Made by a program: the position numbers and the translations under genes
In this document: piece after piece, positions 17,116 through 25,659 of the stretch
How the letters are laid out: each line of letters begins with the position of its first letter
Position numbering within the stretch: position 1 is the stretch's first letter
Notes under the pieces: model-generated
Seen by the model: the letters and a program-made list of their open reading frames with translations, nothing else
Told to the model about the DNA's origin: nothing
Database searches by the model: none
NCBI GenBank assembly: GCA_051867655.1
Contig: JBJDYV010000027.1
Location: 91,257-155,256, forward strand
Reading direction: 5' to 3'
Length of the DNA: 64,000 nucleotides
DNA from: JAJPXI01 sp051867655
GTDB taxonomy: Bacteria; Bacillota; Clostridia; Oscillospirales; Oscillospiraceae

Positions 17116-18751
17116 ACTGCTTCAGCAGATCCACCACCTGGCGGATGTTCTTTTTCCCGAAGGACACCCGGGCGTCGTTGACCACCAGGCACGGCACGCT
17201 CATGACCTTGTACTTGTCCCGCAGACCCTCGAAGTGGTTCAGGTCGTAGACCTCCGCTTTTACATGGGGGCTGGCGGCGGCCACACGCTGGACGGCGGCC
17301 ACCAGCTCCGGGCACATGGTACAGGACAGGGAGACCAGCACCTTCACGTCCACCGGCCTGCCCAGGGCACGGATGTCTTCTTCCACATCGGCGTCCAGGC
17401 TCTGGCCGGGACCGGCGGCGTTGTACAGGCCCAGCGCAAAAGAGGTAAACTCGTGCCCGCCGGGGACGCCGTGGAACGCCAGGCCGGTCTCCGTTCCATC
17501 CGCCAGACAGATTCGGACGCAGGGGGCCGTCTCCGAAGACGCCTGCCGGTCGGCTACTTCCACCGTCAGCTTGTCGGTCAGCTCCGCCAGGGCATTCATA
17601 TAGCCCTCCAGTTCGGCGGAAACCGGGCGGCCGTCCAGCTCCAGCTTCAGCATCAGGGGCCGGGCCATACGGGTAAACAGGCCGTTCAGCTGTTCCTTCA
17701 TCTCTGCCGTGAACAGCCCGGGCTCCCCGGCGGAGAGAGTGGGTTCGGCGGCGGCCCGGGGCGCGGGGCGCCTGGGACGCAGGCCGGTCTTTTTCTGCAA
17801 GGCGGCGGCGTACTTCTCCAGCTCCGTGGCGGCCAGAGCGCCGTCCCCCGTGGCGGTGACCACCTGGCGCAGGGGCTTGACGCACAGGTCTCCGGCGGCG
17901 TACAGGCCGTCCACACTGGTCTTCTGGTTCCGGTCAGTCCGAACATAGCCCTGTTCATTCAGCTCGGCAAGCCCTTTGACCAGGGCGGTGGCGGGCTCAT
18001 AGCCCGCGAACACGAACACGCCGAAGGTCTCGCCATCCTGGGCCCGGAACTCGGTGGTCTCGCCCGTCTTGCTGTTCTTGTAGCGGATATAGTTCAGCCC
18101 GCTTTCCCCGGAAACCTCTTCCACCGTGGTGTTGGTCAGCACGGTAATCTTTTCGTGGTTCCGGGCCTGGTCCGCCACGGACTGGGCGCAGGAAAAGTCG
18201 TCCCTGCGGATCAGGATGGTCACGTGGCGGGCAAACTTGGTCAGATACACGCTTTCCTCCGCCGCGGCGAATCCTCCGCCCACCACGAACACGTCTTTTC
18301 CGGTGAAAAACTGGCCGTCGCAGGTGGCACAATAGGCCACGCCCCGGCCCTTGTACTCCTCCTCCCCCCGGAAGCCCACGGTCCTGGGATGGGCCCCGGC
18401 GGCCAGCAGCACGCCAAAGCAGTACAACTCCCCCCGGCTGGTGCGGACGGTCTTCACGTCGCCGTCCATGTCCAGCCCCTCCACCTCGGCGATCAAAAAC
18501 TCCGCGCCGAAGTCCTCGGCCTGCCGGCGCATGGTCTCGGTCAGCTCCGCGCCGCTGGTTTTGTGGACGCCGGGATAGTTCACCACCTCAGAGGTGATGG
18601 TGATCTGGCCGCCGAAGTAGTTTTTCTCCACCACCAGCACGCGATAGCGGGCACGGGCCAGATAAAGGGCGGCGGTCAGCCCCGCAGGGCCGCCGCCCAC
18701 CACGACCACGTCATACAGCCGGTCGGCGCTGAAATTCATCGGGGCGGCCAT
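17114..18751 (-). CDS. thioredoxin-reductase/AhpF-like flavoprotein with C-terminal thioredoxin-fold domain
   Basis: A 545-residue FAD disulfide reductase. The N-terminal ~310 residues are thioredoxin-reductase-like: VVVGGGPAGLTAALYLARA (FAD site, about 16-34), the redox pair CATC (141-144) and VFVVGGGFAAAEESVYLT (NADPH site). The C-terminal ~180 residues resemble the two-thioredoxin-fold N-terminal domain of AhpF, with a CTMC redox pair at 477-480 and the cis-Pro segment VMSVPCLVVND. The order is thus swapped relative to classical AhpF. It overlaps the ahpC stop by one base, so it is almost certainly the electron donor for that peroxiredoxin. Confidence 0.92.
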   Translation of the reverse strand: MAAPMNFSADRLYDVVVVGGGPAGLTAALYLARARYRVLVVEKNYFGGQITITSEVVNYPGVHKTSGAELTETMRRQAEDFGAEFLIAEVEGLDMDGDVKTVRTSRGELYCFGVLLAAGAHPRTVGFRGEEEYKGRGVAYCATCDGQFFTGKDVFVVGGGFAAAEESVYLTKFARHVTILIRRDDFSCAQSVADQARNHEKITVLTNTTVEEVSGESGLNYIRYKNSKTGETTEFRAQDGETFGVFVFAGYEPATALVKGLAELNEQGYVRTDRNQKTSVDGLYAAGDLCVKPLRQVVTATGDGALAATELEKYAAALQKKTGLRPRRPAPRAAAEPTLSAGEPGLFTAEMKEQLNGLFTRMARPLMLKLELDGRPVSAELEGYMNALAELTDKLTVEVADRQASSETAPCVRICLADGTETGLAFHGVPGGHEFTSFALGLYNAAGPGQSLDADVEEDIRALGRPVDVKVLVSLSCTMCPELVAAVQRVAAASPHVKAEVYDLNHFEGLRDKYKVMSVPCLVVNDARVSFGKKNIRQVVDLLKQ

Positions 18752-19314
18752 TACAGCATCCCGACCAGGTCCAGGCTGGGCTTCAGGGTCTCCGCGCCGG
18801 GCTTCCAGTTGGCGGGGCAGACCTGATCGCCGTGCTCGTGGACGAACTGGCAGGCCTGGACCTTGCGCAGCAGTTCGTCGGCATTGCGGCCCACGCTGCC
18901 GGCGGTCACCTCGTACCCCACGATCCTGCCCTCGGGGTCCACGATGAAGGTACCCCGCTCGGCCATTCCGTCAGCCTCGATCAGGACCTCAAAGTCTTTG
19001 GCCAGGGCGTGGGTGGGGTCGGCCAGCATGGGGTAGCTGATCTTCTTGATGCGGTCGGAGGCGTCGTGCCAGGCCTTGTGGACGAAGTGGGAGTCCGTGG
19101 ACACGGAATAGATCTCGCAGTTCAGGGCCTTGAACTGCTCGTACTTTCCGGCCAGGTCCTCCAACTCGGTGGGGCAGACAAAGGTAAAGTCGGCGGGATA
19201 GAAGAAGAACACGCTCCACTTGCCGAGCACATCCTCCTTGGCAACGGTCTTGAACTCGTTGTTGTGATACGCCTGCACGCTGAAGGGGGCAATCTCCTTG
19301 TTGATGAGGGACAT
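18751..19314 (-). CDS. ahpC: alkyl hydroperoxide reductase C (2-Cys peroxiredoxin)
   Basis: A 187-residue typical 2-Cys peroxiredoxin that reduces hydrogen peroxide, organic peroxides and peroxynitrite. The peroxidatic Cys47 is in DFTFVCPTELEDL and the resolving Cys166 in QVCPANW. Length matches AhpC (187). The gene has AAAAGGAGAAGC before its ATG and is followed, with one-base overlap, by the reductase gene. An inverted repeat GGTTTAC...GTAAAC at about 19359-19378 lies upstream and might be a regulator site; I could not match it to a PerR box. An oxygen-defence pair is expected in a strict anaerobe. Confidence 0.96.
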   Translation of the reverse strand: MSLINKEIAPFSVQAYHNNEFKTVAKEDVLGKWSVFFFYPADFTFVCPTELEDLAGKYEQFKALNCEIYSVSTDSHFVHKAWHDASDRIKKISYPMLADPTHALAKDFEVLIEADGMAERGTFIVDPEGRIVGYEVTAGSVGRNADELLRKVQACQFVHEHGDQVCPANWKPGAETLKPSLDLVGML

Positions 19315-19387
19315 AGCTGCTTCTCCTTTTCAGAAAATTGTGTTTCTATGATTCCCTCTTTCTTCCGGTTTACACTCCCGGTAAACG

Positions 19388-19416
19388 GAAAAGGCAGGCC
19401 CCGCGGGGCCTGCCCT
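19388..19416 (-). terminator. intrinsic terminator after recO
   Basis: GGCAGGCCCC-GC-GGGGCCTGCC stem (19393-19414), with a T run on the minus strand (AAAA at 19389-19392). Confidence 0.88.
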
Positions 19417-19427
19417 TCACTTATTTA

Positions 19428-20174
19428 TTATTGCAATTGTTTGTAAAAATCCAGCGTTTTGAACCCCCGCTCCAACTGGGTCAGCAGGAACGCCTCGGCG
19501 GCGTCCCCCAGCAGGCGTAGGCTTTCTTCGTCCACCTGGAAGGAGAACAGCCGCTTAGGGTCGCCGTAGACGATATACCGCAGAGCAGCCAGAGCGCCCC
19601 GGGACAGGGGCATGGAGATACCGTCCCCCACCTCCGCCCGGCAGGCGGCGCAGTGGAGCACGCCCTCCGACAGGTTCAGGAAGGGCTTCTCCGGGTCAGG
19701 CACGCCGCACACGCCGCAGGCATCCGCCAATGGGGCGTAGCCCGCCGCGCACAGCAGGCGCAGTTCAAAGGCCGCTTTCACCAGGGGCAGCGGCTTGTTC
19801 AGCGTGTCCAGGGCATAGAGGGAGTTCAGCAGCAGGGACAGCATCTCCGGCTCCGGGTGTCCCTCCTCCGCCACCGCCTCCACGACCTCCGCGAAATAGG
19901 AGCCCAGGGCCAGCTTGAACAGGTCCTCCCGCACATGGCGGAACAGGGCGATGGTGGAACCCTCGTTCAGGGTATAATAATCCTTGTACTCAAACAGGGT
20001 CATGTCCGAATACGCCAGTAATTGGGACGCGGCGGCCAGGGCGCTGCCCTTCCTGCGGCAGCCACGGGCCTTCACCGTGCGCTTGCCGCCCTCGGCGGTC
20101 AGGACGGTCAGGATCTTGTCCGCCTCTTTGTAGTTGGTCTCCCGCAGGACGATGCCCTTTGTCACGATATGCAT
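19428..20174 (-). CDS. recO: DNA repair protein RecO
   Basis: A 248-residue recombination mediator that loads RecA onto SSB-coated single-stranded DNA together with RecR. The N-terminal OB-fold begins with VTKGIVLRETNYKEADKILTVLT, typical of RecO. The C-terminal zinc site is seen as CGVCGVPDPEKPF (residues about 150-162) and LHCAACRA (about 171-178). Length is normal. It follows yqzL in the same unit, an order also found in Bacillus, but era is not directly upstream here because an unrelated sigma/anti-sigma pair lies between. Confidence 0.95.
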   Translation of the reverse strand: MHIVTKGIVLRETNYKEADKILTVLTAEGGKRTVKARGCRRKGSALAAASQLLAYSDMTLFEYKDYYTLNEGSTIALFRHVREDLFKLALGSYFAEVVEAVAEEGHPEPEMLSLLLNSLYALDTLNKPLPLVKAAFELRLLCAAGYAPLADACGVCGVPDPEKPFLNLSEGVLHCAACRAEVGDGISMPLSRGALAALRYIVYGDPKRLFSFQVDEESLRLLGDAAEAFLLTQLERGFKTLDFYKQLQ

Positions 20175-20198
20175 GGCGTCACCTATGTAAGGGGACGG

Positions 20199-20285
20199 TC
20201 ACGTCCCCAAAATTTTGCGGTAAAGCAGGTATGCCTCCGGCAGGCCGGTACGCAAAAACAAATTCCAAAGAAATTCCGCGGTCAT
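20199..20285 (-). CDS. yqzL: YqzL-family small protein
   Basis: A 28-residue peptide beginning MTAEFLWNLFLRTG and ending YLLYRKILGT. This matches the very short YqzL family that sits just upstream of recO in many Firmicutes; its role is unknown. AAGGAGGGC precedes the ATG. The open frame extends upstream by 38 codons but without a start signal that fits. It is probably translated from the same mRNA as recO, whose ATG is 24 bases downstream of its stop. Confidence 0.82.
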   Translation of the reverse strand: MTAEFLWNLFLRTGLPEAYLLYRKILGT

Positions 20286-20370
20286 AGGCAAGCCCTCCTT
20301 GCCTTTAGAGTTACCCGCGGCCGCCGCTTTATCGCAGGGAAATCCTGCTTCCCGCTGATCGGTTACGCCC

Positions 20371-20399
20371 ATTATACCATCGCCCGCACGCTTTGACAA
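20371..20399 (-). promoter_or_regulatory. sigma-A promoter for yqzL-recO
   Basis: On the minus strand TTGTCA (20399-20394), 17-base spacer, TATAAT (20376-20371). Confidence 0.78.
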
Positions 20400-20422
20400 T
20401 GACCCCGGCGCAGGCGCTTTTT

Positions 20423-21223
20423 TCAGCTGCCGGAAGGAGTGAGGAGGCCGGACAGCAGCTCCTCCAATTCCTCCAGAGGCACATGGTTCGTTTCAATGTC
20501 ATAGTTTACGTTTTCAAAAGAAAACTGTACCAGATACAGATCCTCATCCCCATAAATGACAAGCGGCACGCCGTTGATTTCAGACTGCCGCGGGTCATCA
20601 CACAGGATCAGGCAATCCCGCAGCGGCGCTTCAAACGCGCAGAGTCCGATCGTCACTACGCCGCCGGTCTGCGTCCGGTAATCAAATACATAATCGTGAA
20701 GGCGGTATTCGTCCTGTAAGCCGGCGTCCTTGTAGCCACGGACCGCCAGGGAATAAAAGTTCTGTGATTCCCAGGTGTCCGGCACTTTTGAAATAAAATC
20801 CTCATAACGGATGCCTGTAAATTCCTGAAAATCATCCAGGATCTCTTTCCATACCTCATACGGCAGCTTTTCGTCCGTATAGGAAGAATACTCCACATCC
20901 ATATCGGCGCTGAGAAGGCCATCCACTTCGTTCACCACAAGCAAATCGGTCCGGGCAGGCATCGTCCCTTCCGGATCATTTCCAGGCCGGGTACTGCTTG
21001 CGTCCGGTACTCCGCCGGGCTGCAGGGCATCGCCCTGCGCCGGGGATGCATCGCGGACCAGCAGCGGTATCCCGACCGCCGCGATCAAAGCCAGGCAGGC
21101 CGCCATGGCTCCCCATTTTCGCCAGCCGCCCTTCCGCTTTTTCTGTCCCCGTGCGGCGTCGGCTTCTTCAATCAATTCGTCCTCTAGCAGACTCATGGCG
21201 TCGCTGAGCTGTTCCGGTTTCAT
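20423..21223 (-). CDS. putative anti-sigma factor, single-pass membrane protein
   Basis: A 266-residue protein. The first ~33 residues are cytoplasmic and charged (MKPEQLSDAMSLLEDELIEE), one membrane segment follows (about 35-55, WGAMAACLALIAAVGIPLLV), and the remaining ~210 residues are extracytoplasmic with a Pro/Ser/Gly-rich linker. The start overlaps the sigma-factor stop by four bases, the usual layout for a membrane anti-sigma factor. No zinc-binding HxxxCxxC motif is visible, so the mode of sigma binding is not evident; DUF4179 or DUF4367-type partners look like this. The ATG at 21223 has CAGGAGGGG upstream. Confidence 0.75.
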   Translation of the reverse strand: MKPEQLSDAMSLLEDELIEEADAARGQKKRKGGWRKWGAMAACLALIAAVGIPLLVRDASPAQGDALQPGGVPDASSTRPGNDPEGTMPARTDLLVVNEVDGLLSADMDVEYSSYTDEKLPYEVWKEILDDFQEFTGIRYEDFISKVPDTWESQNFYSLAVRGYKDAGLQDEYRLHDYVFDYRTQTGGVVTIGLCAFEAPLRDCLILCDDPRQSEINGVPLVIYGDEDLYLVQFSFENVNYDIETNHVPLEELEELLSGLLTPSGS

Positions 21224-21780
21224 ACGCTGAACCCCTCCTGTTTCAAATAGTCCTTCAGGCCCAAGCGGGTACGGTACAGCAGGCTTTTCACTTTCGATTG
21301 GCTCATGCCGCTGTTGTCCGCGATCTCCCGAATGGAGTCCATGAAGTAGTAGCGTGCGAGAAAGGCCCGGCGTGCCCCGGGAGGCAGCGTGCGCAGATAC
21401 GCGCTCACCGCCCCGGCCAGCAGGCGCGCATCCACCTCCTGCCCGGTGGTGTCGCCGCCAGAAACACAGTCCTCCAGCTCGGAAAGGGACAGGGCATACT
21501 CCGACGCCCTCCGTTTGTCCCGGTTCCGCCTCCGGTACAGGTCGATGGACAATTGCCGGGCGATCTTGCCCAGATAGGCGGAGAGGACGTCCGGCCTGTG
21601 GGGCGGTATGGAACTCCACGCCTTCCAATAAGTATCGTTGACGCACTCCCGGCTGTCTTCCACATCGGATAAGATGTTCTCGGCGATCTTCAGCAGATAG
21701 CGTCCGTATTTCCGCTCGGTCTCCCGGATGGCATTCTCGTCCCGCTTCCAATACAGCTCCACGATCCCGCTGTCTTCCAT
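21220..21780 (-). CDS. ECF-type RNA polymerase sigma factor
   Basis: A 186-residue sigma-70-family regulator. Region 2 is seen in VEDSRECVNDTYWKAWSSIP and LSAYLGKIARQLSIDLYRRR, and region 4 in LPPGARRAFLARYYFMDSIR followed by the helix-turn-helix EIADNSGMSQSKVKSLLYRT. It is short, without region 1 or 3, as in ECF sigma factors that answer envelope signals. The ATG at 21780 has AAAGGAGGC at ideal distance; a GTG two codons earlier is too close. It is translationally coupled to the membrane protein downstream, which probably holds it inactive. Confidence 0.9.
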   Translation of the reverse strand: MEDSGIVELYWKRDENAIRETERKYGRYLLKIAENILSDVEDSRECVNDTYWKAWSSIPPHRPDVLSAYLGKIARQLSIDLYRRRNRDKRRASEYALSLSELEDCVSGGDTTGQEVDARLLAGAVSAYLRTLPPGARRAFLARYYFMDSIREIADNSGMSQSKVKSLLYRTRLGLKDYLKQEGFSV

Positions 21781-21874
21781 GGGCACGCCTCCTTTCGCTT
21801 TTTCCAGGCGCCTTCCCCCTATATTCCGTCAAAAAACAGGTTTGGTTGCTCGGATCTCAAAAAATCCCGCCGGA

Positions 21875-21916
21875 GCAAAAAATGAGGGCCGCGGAGATAC
21901 CTCCGGGCCCTCATTC
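21875..21916 (-). terminator. intrinsic terminator after era
   Basis: AATGAGGGCC / GGCCCTCATT outer stem with inner CGGAG/CTCCG, followed on the minus strand by TTTTTT (AAAAAA at 21877-21882). It separates era from the sigma-factor gene. Confidence 0.85.
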
Positions 21917-22813
21917 TCAGTCATCCTTGAAGCCGAAATTTTTGATCAGATTCACATTATCTCTCCAATTTTCTTTGACCTTCACCCAGGTTTCCAGATA
22001 GACCTTGGTGCCCATGAAGTTCTCCACATCCTGGCGGGCCAGGGTGGAGATTTTCTTCAGCATGGCGCCCTTCTTACCGATGATGATGCCCTTGTGGGAC
22101 TCCTTCTCGCAATAAATAGTGGCGTGCATGTCGATGATGCCGTCCTCCCGCTCGCTCCACTGGGTGACCTCCACGGCGGTGCCGTGGGGGATCTCCTTGT
22201 CCAGGCAGAGCAGCAGCTTCTCCCGCACGATCTCAGCGGCCACCTGCCGCTCGGGCTGGTCGGAGGTCATGCCGTCCGGGAACAGCTGGGGTCCCTCGGG
22301 CAGGAAAGCCTCCAGAACGTCCAGCAGCTCGTCCAGGCCCTCGCCCTCCTGGGCGGACACGGGCACCACGGCCTTCCAGTCCAGAGCGTCCCCGTACAGG
22401 GCCATGACCGCCAGCAGATCTTCCTTCTTCACCGTGTCGATCTTATTGATGACCAGTACGCCGGGGCAGCTCAGAGTCTTGATGTGGCCGATCAGCTCCT
22501 CCTCCGGCGCGCCGATGTGGGCGATGGGCTCCACCACCAGCACCACGGCGTCCACGTCGGACACGCTCTGGTGCACCACGTTGACCATGTAGTCCCCCAA
22601 ACGGGTGCGGGCCTTGTGCAGGCCCGGCGTGTCCAGCAGCACGAACTGGCACTCTCCCCGGGTGACCACGCCGGTGATCCGGTTGCGGGTGGTCTGGGGC
22701 TTGTTGGTGACGATGGCCACCTTGTCGCCCACCAGGGCGTTGGTCAGGGTGGACTTGCCCACGTTGGGCCGGCCCACAATGGAGATGATGCCGCTTTTCT
22801 TAATTTCACTCAT
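21917..22813 (-). CDS. era: GTPase Era
   Basis: A 298-residue ribosome-assembly GTPase. G1 is GRPNVGKST (residues 14-22), G2 TTRNRI, G3 DTPG (LLDTPGLHKA) and G4 NKID. The C-terminal KH domain contains IIIGKKGAMLKKISTLARQD, which binds the 3' end of 16S rRNA. Length is normal. It lies downstream of ybeY and phoH as in most Firmicutes, with 30 bases between ybeY stop and the Era start. Confidence 0.97.
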   Translation of the reverse strand: MSEIKKSGIISIVGRPNVGKSTLTNALVGDKVAIVTNKPQTTRNRITGVVTRGECQFVLLDTPGLHKARTRLGDYMVNVVHQSVSDVDAVVLVVEPIAHIGAPEEELIGHIKTLSCPGVLVINKIDTVKKEDLLAVMALYGDALDWKAVVPVSAQEGEGLDELLDVLEAFLPEGPQLFPDGMTSDQPERQVAAEIVREKLLLCLDKEIPHGTAVEVTQWSEREDGIIDMHATIYCEKESHKGIIIGKKGAMLKKISTLARQDVENFMGTKVYLETWVKVKENWRDNVNLIKNFGFKDD

Positions 22814-22843
22814 GACAGGTGATCCTCAACTTTCTTGAGCATT

Positions 22844-23332
22844 TTATTGTTCCCGGGTGATCCCCAGGTTGGTCAGAATCGCTTCCTCCCGCTCCCGCAT
22901 CTGCGCTTTCATGGGGCCCTCGTCCATGTGGTCGTACCCCAGCAGATGGAGCACCGAGTGGACCGCCAGATAGGACAGCTCCCGCTCCAGCGGGTGGCCG
23001 AACTCCTCAGCCTGGGCAGCGCACCGCTCCAGGGAGATGACCATGTCCCCCAGGGGCACCAGGCCGGTGGCCGGGTCGGCCCAGTCCTCCTGCGGCTTGT
23101 CCCCCGGCTGAAGGTCGAACATGGGGAAGGAAAGCACATCGGTGGGCCGGTCCACCTGGCGCTGCTCCAGATTGATGGCGTGGATCGCTTCATCGTCCGT
23201 GACCAGCACATCCACCTCACAGGGCACATCCACCCCCTCGGCGTCCAGGGCGGCGGAGATCACCCGGCGCAGCAGGTCGAAGTGGGCCTCCCCGCCGGGG
23301 ATCTCCGTGTCGAAAATAATTTCGTGTTCCAT
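22844..23332 (-). CDS. ybeY: endoribonuclease YbeY
   Basis: A 162-residue single-strand RNase for 16S rRNA 3' maturation and ribosome quality control. The zinc motif HxxxHxxGxDH is present in VHSVLHLLGYDHMDEGPM near the C-terminus, and LNLEQRQVDRPTDVLSFPM-type sequence (seen as NLEQRQVDRPTDVLSFPMFD) is the other conserved block. The ATG at 23332 is one base after the phoH stop, so translation is coupled; an upstream in-frame start would overlap phoH deeply. Confidence 0.94.
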   Translation of the reverse strand: MEHEIIFDTEIPGGEAHFDLLRRVISAALDAEGVDVPCEVDVLVTDDEAIHAINLEQRQVDRPTDVLSFPMFDLQPGDKPQEDWADPATGLVPLGDMVISLERCAAQAEEFGHPLERELSYLAVHSVLHLLGYDHMDEGPMKAQMREREEAILTNLGITREQ

Positions 23333-23333
23333 C

Positions 23334-24344
23334 TTACCGCCGCCTTCCGTAATTCGTCCGGGGGCCGGGCTTGTCCGCGGACGCCTTGCGGCCCTCTTCA
23401 TATTTGTCGAAGGCCTTGACGATATCCCGCACCAGCTTGTGGCGCACCACGTCCCGGTTGGACAGGCGCACCACGGCGATGTCGTCGATGCCGCTCAAAA
23501 GCTGGGCGCAGGTCTCCAGACCGGAATCGCTCTGCCGGGGCAGGTCGATCTGAGTCACGTCGCCGGTCAGCACCAGTTTGGAACCCTCGCCCAGACGGGT
23601 CAGGGCCATTTTCAACGTGGACAGGGAGGCGTTCTGGGACTCGTCGATGATGATCAGCGAGTTATTCAGAGTGCGCCCGCGCATGTAGGCCAGGGGCGCG
23701 ATCTCGATGGTGCGGTTCTCCATATACCGCTGCACCCGTTCCCGGCCCAGGATCTCGTCCAGGGCATCGTACAGGGGGCGCAGGTAGGGGTCCACCTTGT
23801 TCTGAAGATCGCCGGGCAAAAAGCCCAGGCGCTCCTCGCCCGCCTCGATGGCCGGGCGGCTCATGACGATCCGCTCCACCTCCTTGCGGTGGAACGCCGC
23901 CACCGCCGCCGCCACCGCCAGGTAGGTCTTGCCGGTGCCCGCCGGGCCGATGCAGATGGTGACGGTGTTTTCCTTCAGCGCCTCCACATAGCCCTTCTGG
24001 CCCAGGGTGCGGCACTTGATGGGCTTGCCGTTCTGGGTGACCACGATGACGTCCTTCATGGCCCGCAGGGCCCCTTCCACATCCCCGGTGCGCACCAGCT
24101 CGATGATCCGCAGGACGGTGAACTCGTCGATGGCCTCCCCATTGCCGTTCATTTTCTTCAGGGCCTCCAGGGTATCGGCGGCCGTCCGAACGTCCTCCTC
24201 CGACTCCCCTTTGACCTCCACCACTCCATCCCGGCTGAGGATGGAGACGTGCAGCGTACTTTCCAGGGCCTTCAGGTTGGCGTCAAACGCCCCGAAGACC
24301 CCCTGCTGCTGGACGATGTCCAGCTCCACTTGTCTGCTGTGCAA
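23334..24344 (-). CDS. phoH: PhoH-like ATPase
   Basis: A 336-residue P-loop ATPase of the PhoH/YbeZ family, often paired with YbeY in rRNA processing. Walker A GPAGTGKTYLAVAAAVA is near residues 137-153, and LIIIDESQNAS is Walker B. The N-terminal ~110 residues form a KH-like region. The best start appears to be TTG at 24344 with GGGGAAG five bases upstream; a later GTG is possible. The C-terminus is basic. It lies between yqfD and ybeY; yqfF (HD phosphodiesterase), often found here, is missing. Confidence 0.93.
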   Translation of the reverse strand: MHSRQVELDIVQQQGVFGAFDANLKALESTLHVSILSRDGVVEVKGESEEDVRTAADTLEALKKMNGNGEAIDEFTVLRIIELVRTGDVEGALRAMKDVIVVTQNGKPIKCRTLGQKGYVEALKENTVTICIGPAGTGKTYLAVAAAVAAFHRKEVERIVMSRPAIEAGEERLGFLPGDLQNKVDPYLRPLYDALDEILGRERVQRYMENRTIEIAPLAYMRGRTLNNSLIIIDESQNASLSTLKMALTRLGEGSKLVLTGDVTQIDLPRQSDSGLETCAQLLSGIDDIAVVRLSNRDVVRHKLVRDIVKAFDKYEEGRKASADKPGPRTNYGRRR

Positions 24345-24371
24345 AAATGCTTCCCCACTTTCCGCTCTGTT

Positions 24372-25631
24372 TCAGTCCGTGCTTTCTTCCGGTTCCGGCA
24401 CGGCCGTATTTTCATTTCGGCCGATCCGGCCTTCAAATTCCACTGTTTTCCCGATCTGCTCGCTGCACTCGGCCACCAGGGTGACGGTCAGCATACCGTC
24501 CCGCCGGACCGCGGTGAACTCGGTCTGCAGGACTTCTCCCTCCCGCTCCTGCATCAGCTCTTCCAGCCGTTCTTCCAGCCGCTGGCGCAGCAGTTCCTCG
24601 CCCGCCTCCGCGTCAATGGACACGGTGCGCACGCCGTATTCCCGCACCGTCTCCTGCGTCAGGGTCAGGGGCATCTCCCGGCCGCCGGGCAGAGTCAGGG
24701 TATGGTTGTTTTTTATTTTATCATACCTTTCATAGGAAATTCCACCGTTTTTATAAAATTGCAGCCGATGTCCGAAAAATGTCAGGCTCCACCGGCTGTC
24801 TTCCTCCCCGGTATACTCTTTGACATCAGCCTCCAGGGGGAGCACGGCGGAAAGGGTACGCCAGGTGCGGGCGTAGACCTTCCCCGCCGCGTGGACCGTC
24901 ATGGTCCCCAGGTCGATCTCGCTGTAGAGCGGCTCCTTCAGGTCCACGATCCCGCTGATGATTACCTCACCCTCCACGACCGTGTCTCCCTCCTGGAACA
25001 GGGCCTGCCCGGCGTGGACTTCCAGCTGGGTGATGATGCCCGAGCCGTCCGCCACCACATGGGTGGGAATACTCTCGTCCACGATCTCCGGCTTGGGGGT
25101 GCGCTCCCGCACCAGGACCTCCGCCCGGGTCCCGTGAAGGTTGACCGAGATCCAGGCTAAATCTTTCAAATTTAAAAGCGCCTCGTTGCACACCTGGTTT
25201 TCCTCGATGGACGGGCCGTAGGCCCCCGGGCGCACCCCCAGCCGCTTCAGCTCCTCCAGGATGGCCGCCGTGGGCACCGTCTCATTGCCCTGCACATCCA
25301 CGGTCAGAATAAACTGGGACAGCACGCCCACCGCGCAGAGAGAGAGGGCCAGGCCCACCAGCAGAGCGTACCGGCGGCGGAACCGAGCCAGGAAAAAGGG
25401 CATCCCGGAGCGCGTCCGGACCGTGACCTCGCACATGACCCGCCGCGCCAGCGGTTCCAGCCGTTTGACGTCCCGGCGGGACACCCGCAGGCGCAGGGTG
25501 TGGCTGTCCGGCGTTTCCAGGCCCCAGAAGCCGATCCCCTCCTGGGCGCACAGGTTGAGAAAGCGCTCGGGAAACGCCCCCGTCACCTCCACCGCCGCAC
25601 TGCCCCGCAGGAAATTGATCCATTTCTGCAC
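24372..25631 (-). CDS. yqfD: sporulation protein YqfD
   Basis: A 419-residue membrane protein of the YqfD family, needed for sporulation in Bacillus and co-encoded with YqfC. The first ~85 residues are cytoplasmic, followed by a membrane segment (about 90-112, YALLVGLALSLCAVGVLSQFIL) and a large outer domain containing ISVNLHGTRAEVLVRERTPKP, a POTRA-like stretch typical for the family. The GTG at 25631 has AAGGAAGGAG upstream. A 275-base array of hairpins separates it from yqfC, which is unusual because the two genes normally touch. Confidence 0.93.
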   Translation of the reverse strand: MQKWINFLRGSAAVEVTGAFPERFLNLCAQEGIGFWGLETPDSHTLRLRVSRRDVKRLEPLARRVMCEVTVRTRSGMPFFLARFRRRYALLVGLALSLCAVGVLSQFILTVDVQGNETVPTAAILEELKRLGVRPGAYGPSIEENQVCNEALLNLKDLAWISVNLHGTRAEVLVRERTPKPEIVDESIPTHVVADGSGIITQLEVHAGQALFQEGDTVVEGEVIISGIVDLKEPLYSEIDLGTMTVHAAGKVYARTWRTLSAVLPLEADVKEYTGEEDSRWSLTFFGHRLQFYKNGGISYERYDKIKNNHTLTLPGGREMPLTLTQETVREYGVRTVSIDAEAGEELLRQRLEERLEELMQEREGEVLQTEFTAVRRDGMLTVTLVAECSEQIGKTVEFEGRIGRNENTAVPEPEESTD

Positions 25632-25659
25632 CGCCGTTCTCCTTCCTTATGTAATGTCT

